Source of the DNA: Nitrospirota bacterium
GTDB lineage: Bacteria > Nitrospirota > Nitrospiria > SBBL01 > JAADHI01
Assembly (NCBI GenBank): GCA_029261165.1
Contig: JAJDBV010000042.1
Coordinates: forward strand, 1 to 64,000
DNA: 64,000 bases
Reading direction: 5' to 3'
Below are positions 18,621 to 28,555 of this stretch, one piece after another. Made by a program: the position numbers and the translations under genes. The notes below the pieces were generated by a model. The model ran no database searches. It was given only the letters and a program-made list of their open reading frames with translations, and had not been told where the DNA came from. Every line of letters starts with the position of its first letter. The stretch's first letter is position 1.

Positions 18621-19225
18621 TGGACGGCCCGAGCCCTAAGCCTAAGGTAGATTCTCCTAACCATCTCTTCAACTTTAGAAATGGGTTCCAGATTATTGAT
18701 GACCTCGTCCGCAAGGGGAAGCTTTTGATCGAGCGGCATTTGAGCCTCAATGCGGAGTACGGCTTCCGAACGGGTCAGGCCTTCCCGCTGTCTCAAACGG
18801 TCCACCTGCGTCATCCGGTCGACGTATACAAGGAGCAGCCAGTCCATCTCCTTGTAAGCACCCGTCTCAATCAAGAGCGCCGCATCAAAAACAATGACTG
18901 CGTGCGGGTATTTCCGTACAATGGCTTCCCTCTCAGACAAGGCGCTTTCAAAAACACCGGGATGAATGATCTGATTGAGCATCTGGCGTCGCTTGGAATC
19001 CTGAAATATTATTTCACCGAGTTTGACCCGGTTAATCTCGGCAAGGTCATCCAGGATTTCCTGACCAAAAGCGTCGATGACAGGCTGATAGGCCTGATTC
19101 CCTTTTTTTATGAGGTCATGCGCGATCTCATCGGCATCGATAATGAATGCCCCTGCTTGATGCAAAAACTGGGAAACGGTACTTTTCCCACTAGCAATAC
19201 CACCGGTCAAACCGACCCAAATCAT
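18593..19225 (-). CDS. coaE: Dephospho-CoA kinase
   Basis: 210 aa. CoaE catalyses the last step of coenzyme A synthesis, phosphorylating the 3'-OH of dephospho-CoA. The P-loop GLTGGIASGKST lies at the very start, followed by the DADEIAHDL motif. I chose the ATG at 19225 because it places the P-loop normally and has GAGGGCGG just upstream; the frame stays open to 19351 but adds non-family residues. The C-terminal residues ESVGEIGS and the stop are encoded by the end of a dispersed repeat, so the original tail was probably different. Confidence 0.94.
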   Translation of the reverse strand: MIWVGLTGGIASGKSTVSQFLHQAGAFIIDADEIAHDLIKKGNQAYQPVIDAFGQEILDDLAEINRVKLGEIIFQDSKRRQMLNQIIHPGVFESALSEREAIVRKYPHAVIVFDAALLIETGAYKEMDWLLLVYVDRMTQVDRLRQREGLTRSEAVLRIEAQMPLDQKLPLADEVINNLEPISKVEEMVRRIYLRLRARAVQESVGEIGS

Positions 19226-19528
19226 CCCGCCCTCATGACCTCGCGGAGCAAGCGCAATCCCCGCCCTTCTGGGCCGAGGTTCTCCAAAACTGTAAACATG
19301 ATAACATAATCTCCCCTGTACAAACATCATAACAAGGTCACAAATCTTCAACGCTCCTGAATGTGCTTCAGGGTAACCCTTGGTATGGATGTGGCGCTAC
19401 TTTTACAGGAGTCATTGAGCATTTAACCCATGATCCTCGGTAAATTTAGGAGCCTTCCACTTGCTAAAACATTCCCATTCCGTTAAGATTCTTCTCCGTA
19501 AGTAGCGATAACAAGGAGCCGAAAACCG
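19226..19528. other. Divergent intergenic region between coaE and dcd
   Basis: 303 bp between two divergent genes, without a credible coding frame. It should hold promoters for both. The best site for dcd is annotated separately at 19461-19489. AT-rich stretches near 19300-19310 could serve coaE, but no convincing pair of hexamers was found. No repeat element is present. Confidence 0.4.
19461..19489 (+). promoter_or_regulatory. Candidate sigma-70 promoter for dcd
   Basis: TTGCTA (19461-19466), a 17-bp spacer, then TAAGAT (19484-19489). Each hexamer matches consensus at four of six positions. The predicted start of transcription is about 30 bp before the dcd ATG, whose AAGGAG lies in between. 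Confidence 0.35.
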
Positions 19529-20686
19529 ATGTTCGAACAAACCGCCAGCCTCTTCCCTGAGCTCCAGAAGGATCTCATTTCATATACTAAAGGGGTCTTA
19601 CCTGTCCAAAGAATAAAGGCTTTGATTGAAGCTGGACATGTTTGCAGCGAGCACCCCATCTCGGAAGACCAGATCCAGCCGTCGAGTATCGACCTGAGAC
19701 TGGGAGCGGTCGCATACCGGGTACGGGCCAGTTTTCTCACAGGCAAGCATGCGCCTGTCGAGAAGAAAATTGAATCGCTCCAGATGCATCAAATTGATCT
19801 GACGAAGGCGGCCGTCCTGGAAAAGGGCTGCGTCTACATTGTTCCCCTCATGGAAGAACTTCGCCTCCCTCCCAAGATCTCAGGGAAGGCAAACCCAAAA
19901 AGTACAACGGGGCGACTGGATGTCTTCACGCGCTTAATCAGCGACTACGGTATGGAATTCGAGCGAGTTGAAGCCGGTTATAAAGGAAAGCTCTATGTTG
20001 AGATTGTGCCAAGAACCTTCAGCATCCTTGTAAGGGAAGGAACGAAGCTCAATCAGATGAGATTTGTTAAGGGGGTCGGTCCCCCACCAAATGATTCCAA
20101 ACTGGACAAACTAGACAAAGCAGAGACCCTCGTTTATTTATCAAATGATCTCCCACAAGATCCCTTGATCTCTGAAGGGATCCGCATATCGATTGATCTG
20201 GAAGGGAGACACGGATCTGAGATCATCGGGTATAAGGCAAAGCAACATGCCCCGCTCATAGATCTCAGCCAAGTCAATCATTATGATCCGCTTGAGTTTT
20301 GGGAACCAATCACCCGTCCAAAGGCAAAGAGTCTTGTCCTGAATCCGGACGACTTCTACATCCTGATCTCCAAGGAAAAACTTCGGATCCCCCCTGATTA
20401 TGCGGCGGAAATGGTTGCTTACGACCCCTCCGTCGGAGAATTTCGAATACACTATGCAGGCTTCTTCGATCCCGGTTTTGGTTATGGAGACAACGATATC
20501 AAGGGAACCCCTGCCGTCTTGGAGGTCCGCTCACACGAGGTCCCCTTTCTCCTTGAAGATGGACAGGTGGTCGGCCGCTTAATCTATGAAAAACTTCTGG
20601 AGCAGCCGGAGAAGATATACGGAGTCGGGATCGGCTCTTCATATCAATGCCAGGGCCTCTCTCTCAGCAAGCAATTTAAGCGGTAG
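19529..20686 (+). CDS. dcd: Long-form dCTP deaminase family protein
   Basis: 385 aa, about twice the length of the classical Dcd (about 190). The N-terminal half has the family signature IQPSSIDLRLG near residue 50 and a GKANPKSTTGRLDVFTR segment. The second half repeats the fold, with HYDPLEFWEPI and FDPGFGY. This matches the duplicated form annotated as 2'-deoxycytidine 5'-triphosphate deaminase in alphaproteobacteria and others. The expected reaction is dCTP to dUTP plus ammonia for dTTP supply. A clear AAGGAG precedes the ATG. It is followed by an ABC transporter pair on the same strand, with no evident functional link. Confidence 0.85.
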   Translation: MFEQTASLFPELQKDLISYTKGVLPVQRIKALIEAGHVCSEHPISEDQIQPSSIDLRLGAVAYRVRASFLTGKHAPVEKKIESLQMHQIDLTKAAVLEKGCVYIVPLMEELRLPPKISGKANPKSTTGRLDVFTRLISDYGMEFERVEAGYKGKLYVEIVPRTFSILVREGTKLNQMRFVKGVGPPPNDSKLDKLDKAETLVYLSNDLPQDPLISEGIRISIDLEGRHGSEIIGYKAKQHAPLIDLSQVNHYDPLEFWEPITRPKAKSLVLNPDDFYILISKEKLRIPPDYAAEMVAYDPSVGEFRIHYAGFFDPGFGYGDNDIKGTPAVLEVRSHEVPFLLEDGQVVGRLIYEKLLEQPEKIYGVGIGSSYQCQGLSLSKQFKR

Positions 20687-20777
20687 TTGTACCTATAATC
20701 GTCTCTGTCCAATTGAGACTTTCCTTTACACTCCAGAACCCCCTTGCCTTTTAGAGAGAGAAGAGGTTGACGAGACC

Positions 20778-21461
20778 ATGATCGAGATCTCCCAATTGAC
20801 AATGCGCCTGAGCAGCGGCGGGACACCGCTTACCATCCTCGACGGCATCAACCTTCAGATCCCTGCCAAGCAGTTTGTCGCGATTGTCGGCCCCTCCGGG
20901 AGCGGAAAATCGACCTTACTCGGCCTGATCGCGGGATTGGATCGCCCCACTTCTGGAAGCGTTACATTCAACGGAACCTCCCTTTCTGATCTTTCTGAAG
21001 ATGACCTCGCCCGCCTCCGCCGGAATAAGGTCGGGATGATCTTTCAATCTTTTCATTTAATCCCAACCCTGACCGCTGCGGAAAATGTTCAGGTCCCTCT
21101 GGAACTTCGGGGAGATTCAGAGGCCACCGATCAGGCCCGACGCTTATTAGACGCGGTCGGCCTTGCCGAGCGGCAGCATCACTACCCGGTTCAACTCTCG
21201 GGGGGGGAACAACAGCGGGTCGCCGTCGCGCGGGCCTACGCCGGAAGCCCGACACTCCTCCTAGCGGATGAACCGACCGGGAATCTTGATTCGGCAACCG
21301 GCCGCCGTGTGATCGATCTCCTCCTCCGTCTCCATCGCGAGCAAGAAAGTATCCTGATCCTGGTCACCCATGACCCCGCACTCGCCTCTCTCGCCGACCG
21401 GGTCATCTCTCTGCGAGATGGCCATATTGTCGAGGATAAACTGAGGGAATCGCGTGACTAA
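20778..21461 (+). CDS. ABC transporter ATP-binding protein, LolD/MacB-like class
   Basis: 227 aa from the ATG at 20778; the frame is open further upstream but only in sequence overlapping dcd. All nucleotide-binding motifs are present: Walker A GPSGSGKST, Q-loop MIFQSFHLIPT, signature LSGGEQQRVAVARA and Walker B LLLADEPTGNLD. The class is that of LolD, MacB and YbbA ATPases working with FtsX-type permeases. Its stop overlaps the next gene's GTG by 8 bp, so both are translated together. The substrate cannot be read from sequence. Confidence 0.93.
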   Translation: MIEISQLTMRLSSGGTPLTILDGINLQIPAKQFVAIVGPSGSGKSTLLGLIAGLDRPTSGSVTFNGTSLSDLSEDDLARLRRNKVGMIFQSFHLIPTLTAAENVQVPLELRGDSEATDQARRLLDAVGLAERQHHYPVQLSGGEQQRVAVARAYAGSPTLLLADEPTGNLDSATGRRVIDLLLRLHREQESILILVTHDPALASLADRVISLRDGHIVEDKLRESRD

Positions 21462-23973
21462 ATTCATCCTGCTTATGGTCTGGCGCGAAGCACGCGGTGC
21501 CTTGCACCGATTTCTTTTCTTTCTCATCTCAATCGCACTCGGCGTGGCCTCAATTGTCGGGGTTGGAAACATGGCCGCAAACTTCGACGCGATGACCCAT
21601 CTTGAGGCACGAAACCTCCTTGCTGCAGATGTGGAAGCCCGACTGATCAGCCCTCTTTCGGAGGAAGGAAAAGCGGTCCTGGCAGAGTTAACCCGAGAAG
21701 GTCTTTCATCGATCCGTATCACCGAATTAAAAGGGATGGCCATCAACGTCGCTTCCGGAGAGACGCAACTGGTCGAATTAAAGGCAATAGAATCCGGATA
21801 TCCCTTTTATGGCCGCCTTAAAATCGAACCGCCTCCAACCGAACTGTCGCTTGGGCCAAAAGAGGTCTGGGTAGAAAAAGGGCTCCTCATCCGTCTCCAC
21901 ATGCAGGTCGGGGATCAGCTCAAGATTGGAGAAGCCTCCTTTATGATCCGCGGGGAGATCCTAAAAGAACCGGATCGGGTCGTCGGACCTTTTCGCATCG
22001 GCCCACGAGTCCTTCTCTCTCAGGCGGGACTCCAGAAGGCCGAACTGATCCAGACCGGAAGCCGAATCCGGCACCGGCTTCTAATGAAGACCACATCGAG
22101 AACACCAGAGGCACTCAAGACCTTGCTCGACCAACGCTGGTCGGGAGAATCCGTCAGTATAAAGACCTATCGTGAGGTCCAACCCCGCCTAGGCCGTTTC
22201 CTGGGAAATTTCACGACCTACCTCGGCCTGGTCGGATTGATTACACTGATGATCGGCGGCATCGGCGTGGCAAGTCATATCCATGCCTTTCTGACAGAGC
22301 GCATTGAAACCATCGCGATCCTGAAGTCGCTCGGGGCCAGTGCGGCAATGCTCACCCTTATCTACCTTCTCCTTGCCCTTATCCTGGGCGGGATTGGCGC
22401 CCTGGGAGGCGTCCTCCTCGGATTGGGGATCACCTTCATTCTGCAATCGCTCATGGCCGGATTTCTGCCTCCCGCATTTGTCTTTCAAATGACAGTCACC
22501 CCCATTTTCCGGGGAATCACGATGGGGCTCTTGACCACCTTTCTCTTTGCGCTCTGGCCTCTGAGAATGGTCAGTTCGGTTCCCCCCTTCCGGATTTTCC
22601 GCCATGAAGTCGAAGCACGGGCCATCCAAATGACCGGAAAGAAATGGTTGAAGCAGGTTTTAATTGGCGGAAGCATGGCTGTCTGCTGGGTCGGGCTCTC
22701 GGTCTGGCAGGCCGGATCGTGGCGTTTGGGAATATGGGTGGTCATGGCAGTAGGGGTGGCCATTCTCCTTTTGATGGCCGGAGGAAAAGGCATGCTCGCC
22801 CTGGTTCGGAAGATCCCCCTCCCCAATTCATTAATCCTCCGTTATGGAATTAAAAATCTATACCGCCCGGGACGGCAAATCATGACCATCATCCTCTCAC
22901 TTGGGGTCGGCATCATGGTCCTTCTCACCCTGTTCCAGGTAGAAAGGCGTCTCATGGCCGAATTGGACCAGAACATCCCTGAAGACGCACCGGGACTCTT
23001 CTTCATCGACATTCAACCCGATCAGAAGGGACCCCTTGAGACGATGTTGAACGCACGCCGATTTGAGATCACCCCGGAATTGACCCCCTTAATCCGGTCG
23101 CGGCTCCACGCGGTCGATGGGAAAAAGATCTCTGAAATCGGGGTAGAGAACCGCCCGGACAGTTGGTATTTCACACGGGAATATGTCCTGACCTATCAGA
23201 AAAACCTTCCAGAACATAACATCATTCTGCGCGGACAATGGTGGAAAGAGGGCGAAACTGAAGCCCTGATTTCAGTCGATTCCGATGTCGCATACCATCT
23301 TGGGATTGATGTCGAGTCGAACGTCACCTTCGATATTCAGGGTGTTCAAATATCGGGCAAAGTGGCCAGTGTCCGGGAAGTTGACTGGGGGAGCATGACA
23401 ACCAATTTTTACTTTATCTTTACTCCCGCAGCCTTGTCCGGTGCACCGGAAACCTTCGTCGCGACGGTCACGACAGAACCTGAAAATGATCTCCCCGTTC
23501 AAAATGCCGTTATCGGAAAATTTCCAAACGTGACCGTGATCCCAATTCGTGAGTTCCTCGAAACAATCGCCCGCATTCTGATGGAGATCACGCGAACCGT
23601 TCAAGTCATGGCTTCCCTGGGTTTACTGGTCGGCCTGATCGTCCTCTCAGGGGCGATCGTCGCAACGCGTGCCAGACGCGTCCATGAGATGGTCCTCTTT
23701 AAAACGCTGGGTGCGACCCGCCCCGCCCTGATCGCCATCATGGCGGTGGAGTATAGCCTCCTTGGCATCGTATCTGCCATCGTGGGTGGAAGCCTATCCA
23801 TCGTGGTTTCCTGGGGAGTGGTCCGGTTTTTTCTCGATATCCCGTGGCAGGTCGAGTGGGGCGTCCTGCTCACGGGAACCAGCGGGACCGTCGCCCTCAC
23901 CCTCCTGACCGGCTTCCTGACCACCTACCGCATCCTGGGAGAAAAACCCCTTGCCATCCTACGTGCAGAGTGA
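21454..23973 (+). CDS. FtsX-family ABC transporter permease (YbbP-like)
   Basis: 839 aa. Two FtsX-type permease modules are visible. One is around residues 240-370, with a second ending at the C-terminus (about 720-835). An N-terminal membrane helix lies near 14-36 and a periplasmic region around 45-230. Total length and duplicated FtsX domains match YbbP, partner of the YbbA ATPase, rather than the shorter LolC/E or MacB. The start is GTG at 21454 within the ATPase gene. Such systems are thought to extract or move lipophilic or envelope substrates by mechanotransmission, but this one is not assignable further. Confidence 0.88.
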   Translation: MTKFILLMVWREARGALHRFLFFLISIALGVASIVGVGNMAANFDAMTHLEARNLLAADVEARLISPLSEEGKAVLAELTREGLSSIRITELKGMAINVASGETQLVELKAIESGYPFYGRLKIEPPPTELSLGPKEVWVEKGLLIRLHMQVGDQLKIGEASFMIRGEILKEPDRVVGPFRIGPRVLLSQAGLQKAELIQTGSRIRHRLLMKTTSRTPEALKTLLDQRWSGESVSIKTYREVQPRLGRFLGNFTTYLGLVGLITLMIGGIGVASHIHAFLTERIETIAILKSLGASAAMLTLIYLLLALILGGIGALGGVLLGLGITFILQSLMAGFLPPAFVFQMTVTPIFRGITMGLLTTFLFALWPLRMVSSVPPFRIFRHEVEARAIQMTGKKWLKQVLIGGSMAVCWVGLSVWQAGSWRLGIWVVMAVGVAILLLMAGGKGMLALVRKIPLPNSLILRYGIKNLYRPGRQIMTIILSLGVGIMVLLTLFQVERRLMAELDQNIPEDAPGLFFIDIQPDQKGPLETMLNARRFEITPELTPLIRSRLHAVDGKKISEIGVENRPDSWYFTREYVLTYQKNLPEHNIILRGQWWKEGETEALISVDSDVAYHLGIDVESNVTFDIQGVQISGKVASVREVDWGSMTTNFYFIFTPAALSGAPETFVATVTTEPENDLPVQNAVIGKFPNVTVIPIREFLETIARILMEITRTVQVMASLGLLVGLIVLSGAIVATRARRVHEMVLFKTLGATRPALIAIMAVEYSLLGIVSAIVGGSLSIVVSWGVVRFFLDIPWQVEWGVLLTGTSGTVALTLLTGFLTTYRILGEKPLAILRAE

Positions 23974-24232
23974 GATTCTTCTATGACCATCACGATAGGG
24001 GTAAGTGTGCTAAGGTCGCCGCGCCGGCCTTATCTTGTAGGCAACTTGGCGGTTTACCTGAAAGCCAATCTCAGATCTCTGATTCCCAACGGAACACCCC
24101 TTGCCACGGAAATTATGGTAACATATTAAAATAAACCTTCTTGGTATCTGAGAAAGGTTCTATACGGCATTCTCCGTTTTGCAGTCTTGATTTGGTAAGA
24201 CAGTGTCATGATTTAGTATTAGAGAGTGTCCC

Positions 24233-25534
24233 ATGCAGTCTTATCAGGAAACACTTGCGGTGATTGCCGGTTTCGGATTGGTTGCCCTTGCTTCCAAGCA
24301 GATTGGTCAATTTTTTGTCCAAATAAAACTTCCTTTGGTCAGTGGTTTCCTCTTTACCGGAATTATTGCCGGGCCCTCTATCCTCGGTTTGCTCCCTGTC
24401 GACGCTGCAAACGGTTTACGCTTTGTTGATGAAGTGTCTCTTGCCTTTATCGCTTTTGCCGCCGGAAGCGAACTCCACCTAAAAAAACTGAGAAAGCGCT
24501 TTAAGAGCATCACCTGGACAATTATCGGGCTGGTGATCAGCACCTTTACGCTTGGAAGTATGAGCACATTCCTATTGGCGGATTTCATTCCTTTTATGAA
24601 AGAGATGTCGGGCACAAATCGCGTCGCTATTTCTATTCTGGCAGGTGTTATCCTGGTTGCGCGCTCCCCTTCTTCCGCCATTGCGATTGTAAAAGAACTC
24701 CGCGCAAATGGGCCTTTTACGCAAACGGCTCTTGGCGTCACGGTCATTATGGATGTGGTGGTCATTATTTTCTTCGCCTTTAACTCTTCGGTGGCCGACG
24801 CACTTTTAACCAATCTGCCATTTAGTTCCGGCTTTATCTTTCTGGTCTTGACCGAACTGCTTTTGTCCTTGAGCCTTGGTTATGCGCTTGGAAAAAGCCT
24901 GCAGTTCATCGTCTCCCGCCGGATAGGCCGCAACCTAAAAACAGTCATTATCCTGATGGCGGGTTATGGTGTTTTCCTCTTCTCCGACATCATCCGAGAT
25001 TTGACGCACTCACGCTGGTCATTCGAAGTCCTTCTGGAACCGCTCCTTATCTGCATGATCGGCGGTTTTTTGCTATCGAACTACAGTCAATATCGGCATG
25101 AGTTCATGACAATCCTTCATCGTACCGGACCTCCGATTTACACCGCATTTTTTACACTCACAGGGGCTTCACTGATGCTGGACGTCCTGGCGGAGACCTG
25201 GATGATTGCGCTCATCCTTTTTTCCGTTCGTCTGAGCGGAATCTTTCTCGGTTCCTTTGGAGGTGGCATATTGGCGGGAGACCCGATGAGGCATACCCGG
25301 ATTGGTTGGATGGCTTATATTACCCAGGCAGGAATCGGACTCGGCTTGGCAAAAGAGGTTGCGGTTGCATTTCCAGGATGGGGAACAGCCTTCTCAAGCA
25401 TGATGATTTCGGTGATCGTACTAAACCAGATTGTCGGTCCTCCCTTTTTCAAATGGGCGATTTATTTGGCTGGAGAAGCACTTCCACGAGACGATACGCG
25501 TCAATTGGCGACCAAGATTCCTCCTGCACTCTAG
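24233..25534 (+). CDS. CPA2-family cation:proton antiporter (Kef-type), no RCK domain
   Basis: 433 aa, almost entirely membrane-embedded, with about 12-13 hydrophobic segments. The N-terminal PLVSGFLFTGIIAGPSILG and the FAAGSELHLKKLRKR region are typical of monovalent cation:proton antiporter-2 proteins. Unlike the second Kef-type gene at 41001 it ends after the membrane domain. It should exchange K+ or Na+ for protons at the inner membrane; the ion is not determinable. The ATG follows GAGAGTGTCCC. The 259 bp upstream hold no gene. Confidence 0.87.
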   Translation: MQSYQETLAVIAGFGLVALASKQIGQFFVQIKLPLVSGFLFTGIIAGPSILGLLPVDAANGLRFVDEVSLAFIAFAAGSELHLKKLRKRFKSITWTIIGLVISTFTLGSMSTFLLADFIPFMKEMSGTNRVAISILAGVILVARSPSSAIAIVKELRANGPFTQTALGVTVIMDVVVIIFFAFNSSVADALLTNLPFSSGFIFLVLTELLLSLSLGYALGKSLQFIVSRRIGRNLKTVIILMAGYGVFLFSDIIRDLTHSRWSFEVLLEPLLICMIGGFLLSNYSQYRHEFMTILHRTGPPIYTAFFTLTGASLMLDVLAETWMIALILFSVRLSGIFLGSFGGGILAGDPMRHTRIGWMAYITQAGIGLGLAKEVAVAFPGWGTAFSSMMISVIVLNQIVGPPFFKWAIYLAGEALPRDDTRQLATKIPPAL

Positions 25535-25637
25535 GGCCAATATTTTCGAGGCTCTGACAAAAATATCAGAGGGCTTAAAATGCGGTTTAAAAGACTTTAT
25601 GCTTAGTCATATTTTTACCCAAAGTTATGGATGAACG

Positions 25638-26888
25638 ATGAAGTTTGAAAAATATCATATCTCAGAAGAAATCAAAAAAAATCTGGAGCGTCTTGGCTTT
25701 AAGAGAACCACCGATATACAGTTTAAAGCCATTCCGTCGATTATGCAGGGAGAGGACGTGCTGGCCATCGCCCAGACAGGAACGGGAAAGACAGCGGCAT
25801 TTGCCATCCCTATTATTGATCGTATTCAAAAAGAGAAGCGAAGCAAGCGTTGGCTGGGCATCCAATGCATTGTCATGGTGCCAACGCATGAATTGGCCCA
25901 GCAGATCGGTGATGTTTTTAAAGGCATTGCCTTACAAACCAGGGTAAAAGCCTTCGCGCTTTATGGCGGAGTAGAACAGGCTCCGCAAATAAAAAAAATC
26001 ATGGATGGCATCGATATTCTGATTGCCACACCAGGGCGCTTGTTCGATCTGATCAGCCAGGGCTATATTCTTCTAAACAGTGTTAACACCCTGGTGCTTG
26101 ATGAAGCAGATCATATGCTCGACCTCGGTTTTATCAAGGATATTGAAGATATTAAAAGAAAGCTGACCCGAAAACACCAGACTCTTTTCTTTTCAGCAAC
26201 GATCAATAAAGAAATTAAAAAACTCGCGTATTCACAGGTGAAGGGGTCTGCTATCCGCATTCAGATTTCTCCGGAAAATCTCGTCTCAAAAAATGTGTCT
26301 CATTTTGTCATGTTTGTCGAGATGGACGACAAACGGTTTTTTCTGCAACGTTTCATCACAGATCATCCTGACGACAAGATTATTGTCTTTGTCAGAACAC
26401 GGGTCCGCGCCGAGAGAGTGAACAAGGCCATGGCAAGGGTCGAAATTAACACCGAAACGCTTCACGGCGAAAAAGACCAGGACGGCCGCTCTGAGGTCAT
26501 GCTTCACTTCAAGACAGGTAAATCAAAAATCCTCATTGCGACCGATATCAGCGCCCGCGGCATTGATATTCCAGATGTGAACTATGTCATCAACTACGAT
26601 CTTCCTGAAAAATCAGAGAATTATGTCCATCGTGTCGGACGCACCGGACGGGGCATGAACAAGGGCATCGCCATCTCCTTCTGCAGTCGAGACGAAAAAG
26701 TGCACCTTGAAGAAATCCAGGAATTTTTAGGGAAGGAAATTGAAGAAGTAAAGATCGGAAAAAAAGAATATACCCACGTCCTTGATCGCCCGAAGGCCGT
26801 CGACAACCTGAAAGAACTTATCGAAGACATTACGTATTGGGAAGAGAATAAGAAAAAGAAAAGGAAAAATAGAAAACCGAAGAAATAA
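25638..26888 (+). CDS. DEAD-box ATP-dependent RNA helicase
   Basis: 416 aa. All helicase motifs are visible: Q-motif GFKRTTDIQ, motif I AQTGTGKT, motif Ib TPGR, motif II DEAD, motif III SAT, and the C-terminal ARGIDIPDV and HRVGRTGR. The Lys-rich tail of about 30 residues resembles RhlE or CshA-type cold-shock helicases. It likely remodels ribosomal or messenger RNA in the cytoplasm. It is not clearly in an operon; an intergenic repeat element starts 8 bp after the stop. Confidence 0.95.
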   Translation: MKFEKYHISEEIKKNLERLGFKRTTDIQFKAIPSIMQGEDVLAIAQTGTGKTAAFAIPIIDRIQKEKRSKRWLGIQCIVMVPTHELAQQIGDVFKGIALQTRVKAFALYGGVEQAPQIKKIMDGIDILIATPGRLFDLISQGYILLNSVNTLVLDEADHMLDLGFIKDIEDIKRKLTRKHQTLFFSATINKEIKKLAYSQVKGSAIRIQISPENLVSKNVSHFVMFVEMDDKRFFLQRFITDHPDDKIIVFVRTRVRAERVNKAMARVEINTETLHGEKDQDGRSEVMLHFKTGKSKILIATDISARGIDIPDVNYVINYDLPEKSENYVHRVGRTGRGMNKGIAISFCSRDEKVHLEEIQEFLGKEIEEVKIGKKEYTHVLDRPKAVDNLKELIEDITYWEENKKKKRKNRKPKK

Positions 26889-26895
26889 AACCCTC

Positions 26896-27054
26896 GTAAC
26901 TATTCAGCATGACTGGATTTTTCTTAAGGGTAAGGCTCGAGGAGCGCAGAACCGCAAGGTATGTGTCTATACGTGAGGATTCGAGCACCACAGCAACGCA
27001 GCCCATGGAGGGATGGGTCTCGCGAAGCCAAAGATGGGTGTGCTGAGTTGTTAC
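26896..27054. repeat. Dispersed intergenic repeat with GTAAC/GTTAC ends, copy A
   Basis: 159 bp bounded by GTAACTATTCAG and CTGAGTTGTTAC, an imperfect terminal inverted repeat. The interior shares CGTGAGGATTCGAGCACCAC and GAGCGCAGAACC-like words with 57615-57755 in reverse orientation. It fills most of the space between the convergent helicase and pentahaem cytochrome genes. No reading frame; it looks like a MITE- or REP-like element. Confidence 0.8.
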
Positions 27055-27061
27055 AGTGAAA

Positions 27062-28555
27062 TTAGTCACCGAGTTTCAGTCGAACCTCAACCGACGCGAT
27101 CAAAGGCAGCCTTGCATCGTTATAGTCATCCAGACGGTCAAGATCATAGAAGAGCCTTGCATCGACTCTGTAATCCCCTGGTTGATCCCCCAGCTTTAAT
27201 CTGATTTTTTCGGTCACCTTGGCTCGAATGGCAGGATGAATATCTGCCTCCGGGGAAATTCCGGGATCGACAGTGTATATCGCCACGGGAGCCTCTTCGG
27301 TTGAGTCGGTTAGGACCTTTGCCTCCGGACCCACAATAGTGACATGAAGCAGGATCGCCCTTGGACCATAGCCGGTCGGGAGAGAATGGCCTGTACCGTC
27401 ATTCGTGATGCCAACATGGATCACCTGCGGGTCAGACGCATCTTGCTCGACCGACAAGGTCGCGGCCTTTCTCAACATTGAAACGGAATGTCCGCCTAAA
27501 AAAAGGTGTTTTCCGATGGCGCGCTTAGGCCGGTCGGGGAAAATCTCTGAAAGAAGCCGGACATCTTGCGGCATATGGCAATCCCGGCAGGTTCGGTCAT
27601 CCTGCGTGGCAAAATCCGTCTTCCATTCCAAAAAGGTTTGATGCTCAGGGGCCATTTCATCTGCCTGATGGCATACCGCGCAAATCTCAGCGGATCGCGC
27701 CGGGGTAAACAAGGGGTCCTGAACCGTGGGGTGCGGAGAAGAAACATCATATTTTCCATGAACATTCCCATCCCGGTCCAGATGACAACTCGCACAGGAG
27801 ACCCCATCCATCCGGTTCTTTTCACGCAGTTCGGGTCGTGCCGGGCGATCCCCACCCTGGAGAATCTGCGTGGGCGCATGACAGCGTCGGCAGGCATCCC
27901 GCTTATTTTCAGGCTGCCTGGCGATGGCCGCCACCGTAATCGGAGAGACATACGCAAGATGCACTGGAGAAGAATCCGGATAGAACTCATGGGACAAATC
28001 CTCCGGGAAATCGATCAATGATCCATCCGGGCCGGGCCACATGGAGGTATGAAAATCACTCCCCTCACCGCGCAGAAGCTCCATATAGATCTTTTTATGA
28101 CACGCGCTGCATATGATTGTCTTTGTCGCGTCCCCCTTCAGGAAAAGGGTCAGGGCTTTTTTCATCTGAATCGTAATCCGTGTTACAGCCTGGTTCCCTA
28201 TCCTGACAAAACCCGACGCGACAAAAGTTGAATGCCCATTGGCCTCGACGACCAGGTCATAAAGTCCCGGTGCAATGGAATCGAAACGAAAAGGCTCTCC
28301 TGCCGGGAGACGGATTTCATGTTTGACCTGTTCTGATTCTTTAATTTTAACTTTGTAGGTTTTTGCGTTCGCGCTGGGGTCCAGGAGAACAGACCCGATG
28401 AGCGTTCTTTCGGCATCGGCCACATTTGTCGAGACAACTTTTGAAACTGTTTCTTTTTGACCAGACGAAAGGGAGGGTCCTGGACTAACGACACCGACAG
28501 AGAGGATTGTCGAACAAAAGATAAGAGAATACTTTGAGAACATCTTATGACTCAA
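27062..28555 (-). CDS. Exported pentahaem c-type cytochrome
   Basis: 497 aa. A signal peptide covers about residues 5-30. A carboxypeptidase-regulatory-like beta domain (about 50-132) precedes five CxxCH haem sites: CSACH (149), CRRCH (222), CASCH (254), CAVCH (292) and CRDCH (323). The spacing and the C-terminal beta-rich region (about 370-497) resemble cytochrome c554/multihaem families. It should carry electrons in the periplasm or outer membrane. The TTG start overlaps the stop of the TPR lipoprotein gene (TTGA). An ATG at 28543 is a credible alternative. Cofactor content is read directly; the redox partner is unknown. Confidence 0.9.
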   Translation of the reverse strand: MSHKMFSKYSLIFCSTILSVGVVSPGPSLSSGQKETVSKVVSTNVADAERTLIGSVLLDPSANAKTYKVKIKESEQVKHEIRLPAGEPFRFDSIAPGLYDLVVEANGHSTFVASGFVRIGNQAVTRITIQMKKALTLFLKGDATKTIICSACHKKIYMELLRGEGSDFHTSMWPGPDGSLIDFPEDLSHEFYPDSSPVHLAYVSPITVAAIARQPENKRDACRRCHAPTQILQGGDRPARPELREKNRMDGVSCASCHLDRDGNVHGKYDVSSPHPTVQDPLFTPARSAEICAVCHQADEMAPEHQTFLEWKTDFATQDDRTCRDCHMPQDVRLLSEIFPDRPKRAIGKHLFLGGHSVSMLRKAATLSVEQDASDPQVIHVGITNDGTGHSLPTGYGPRAILLHVTIVGPEAKVLTDSTEEAPVAIYTVDPGISPEADIHPAIRAKVTEKIRLKLGDQPGDYRVDARLFYDLDRLDDYNDARLPLIASVEVRLKLGD

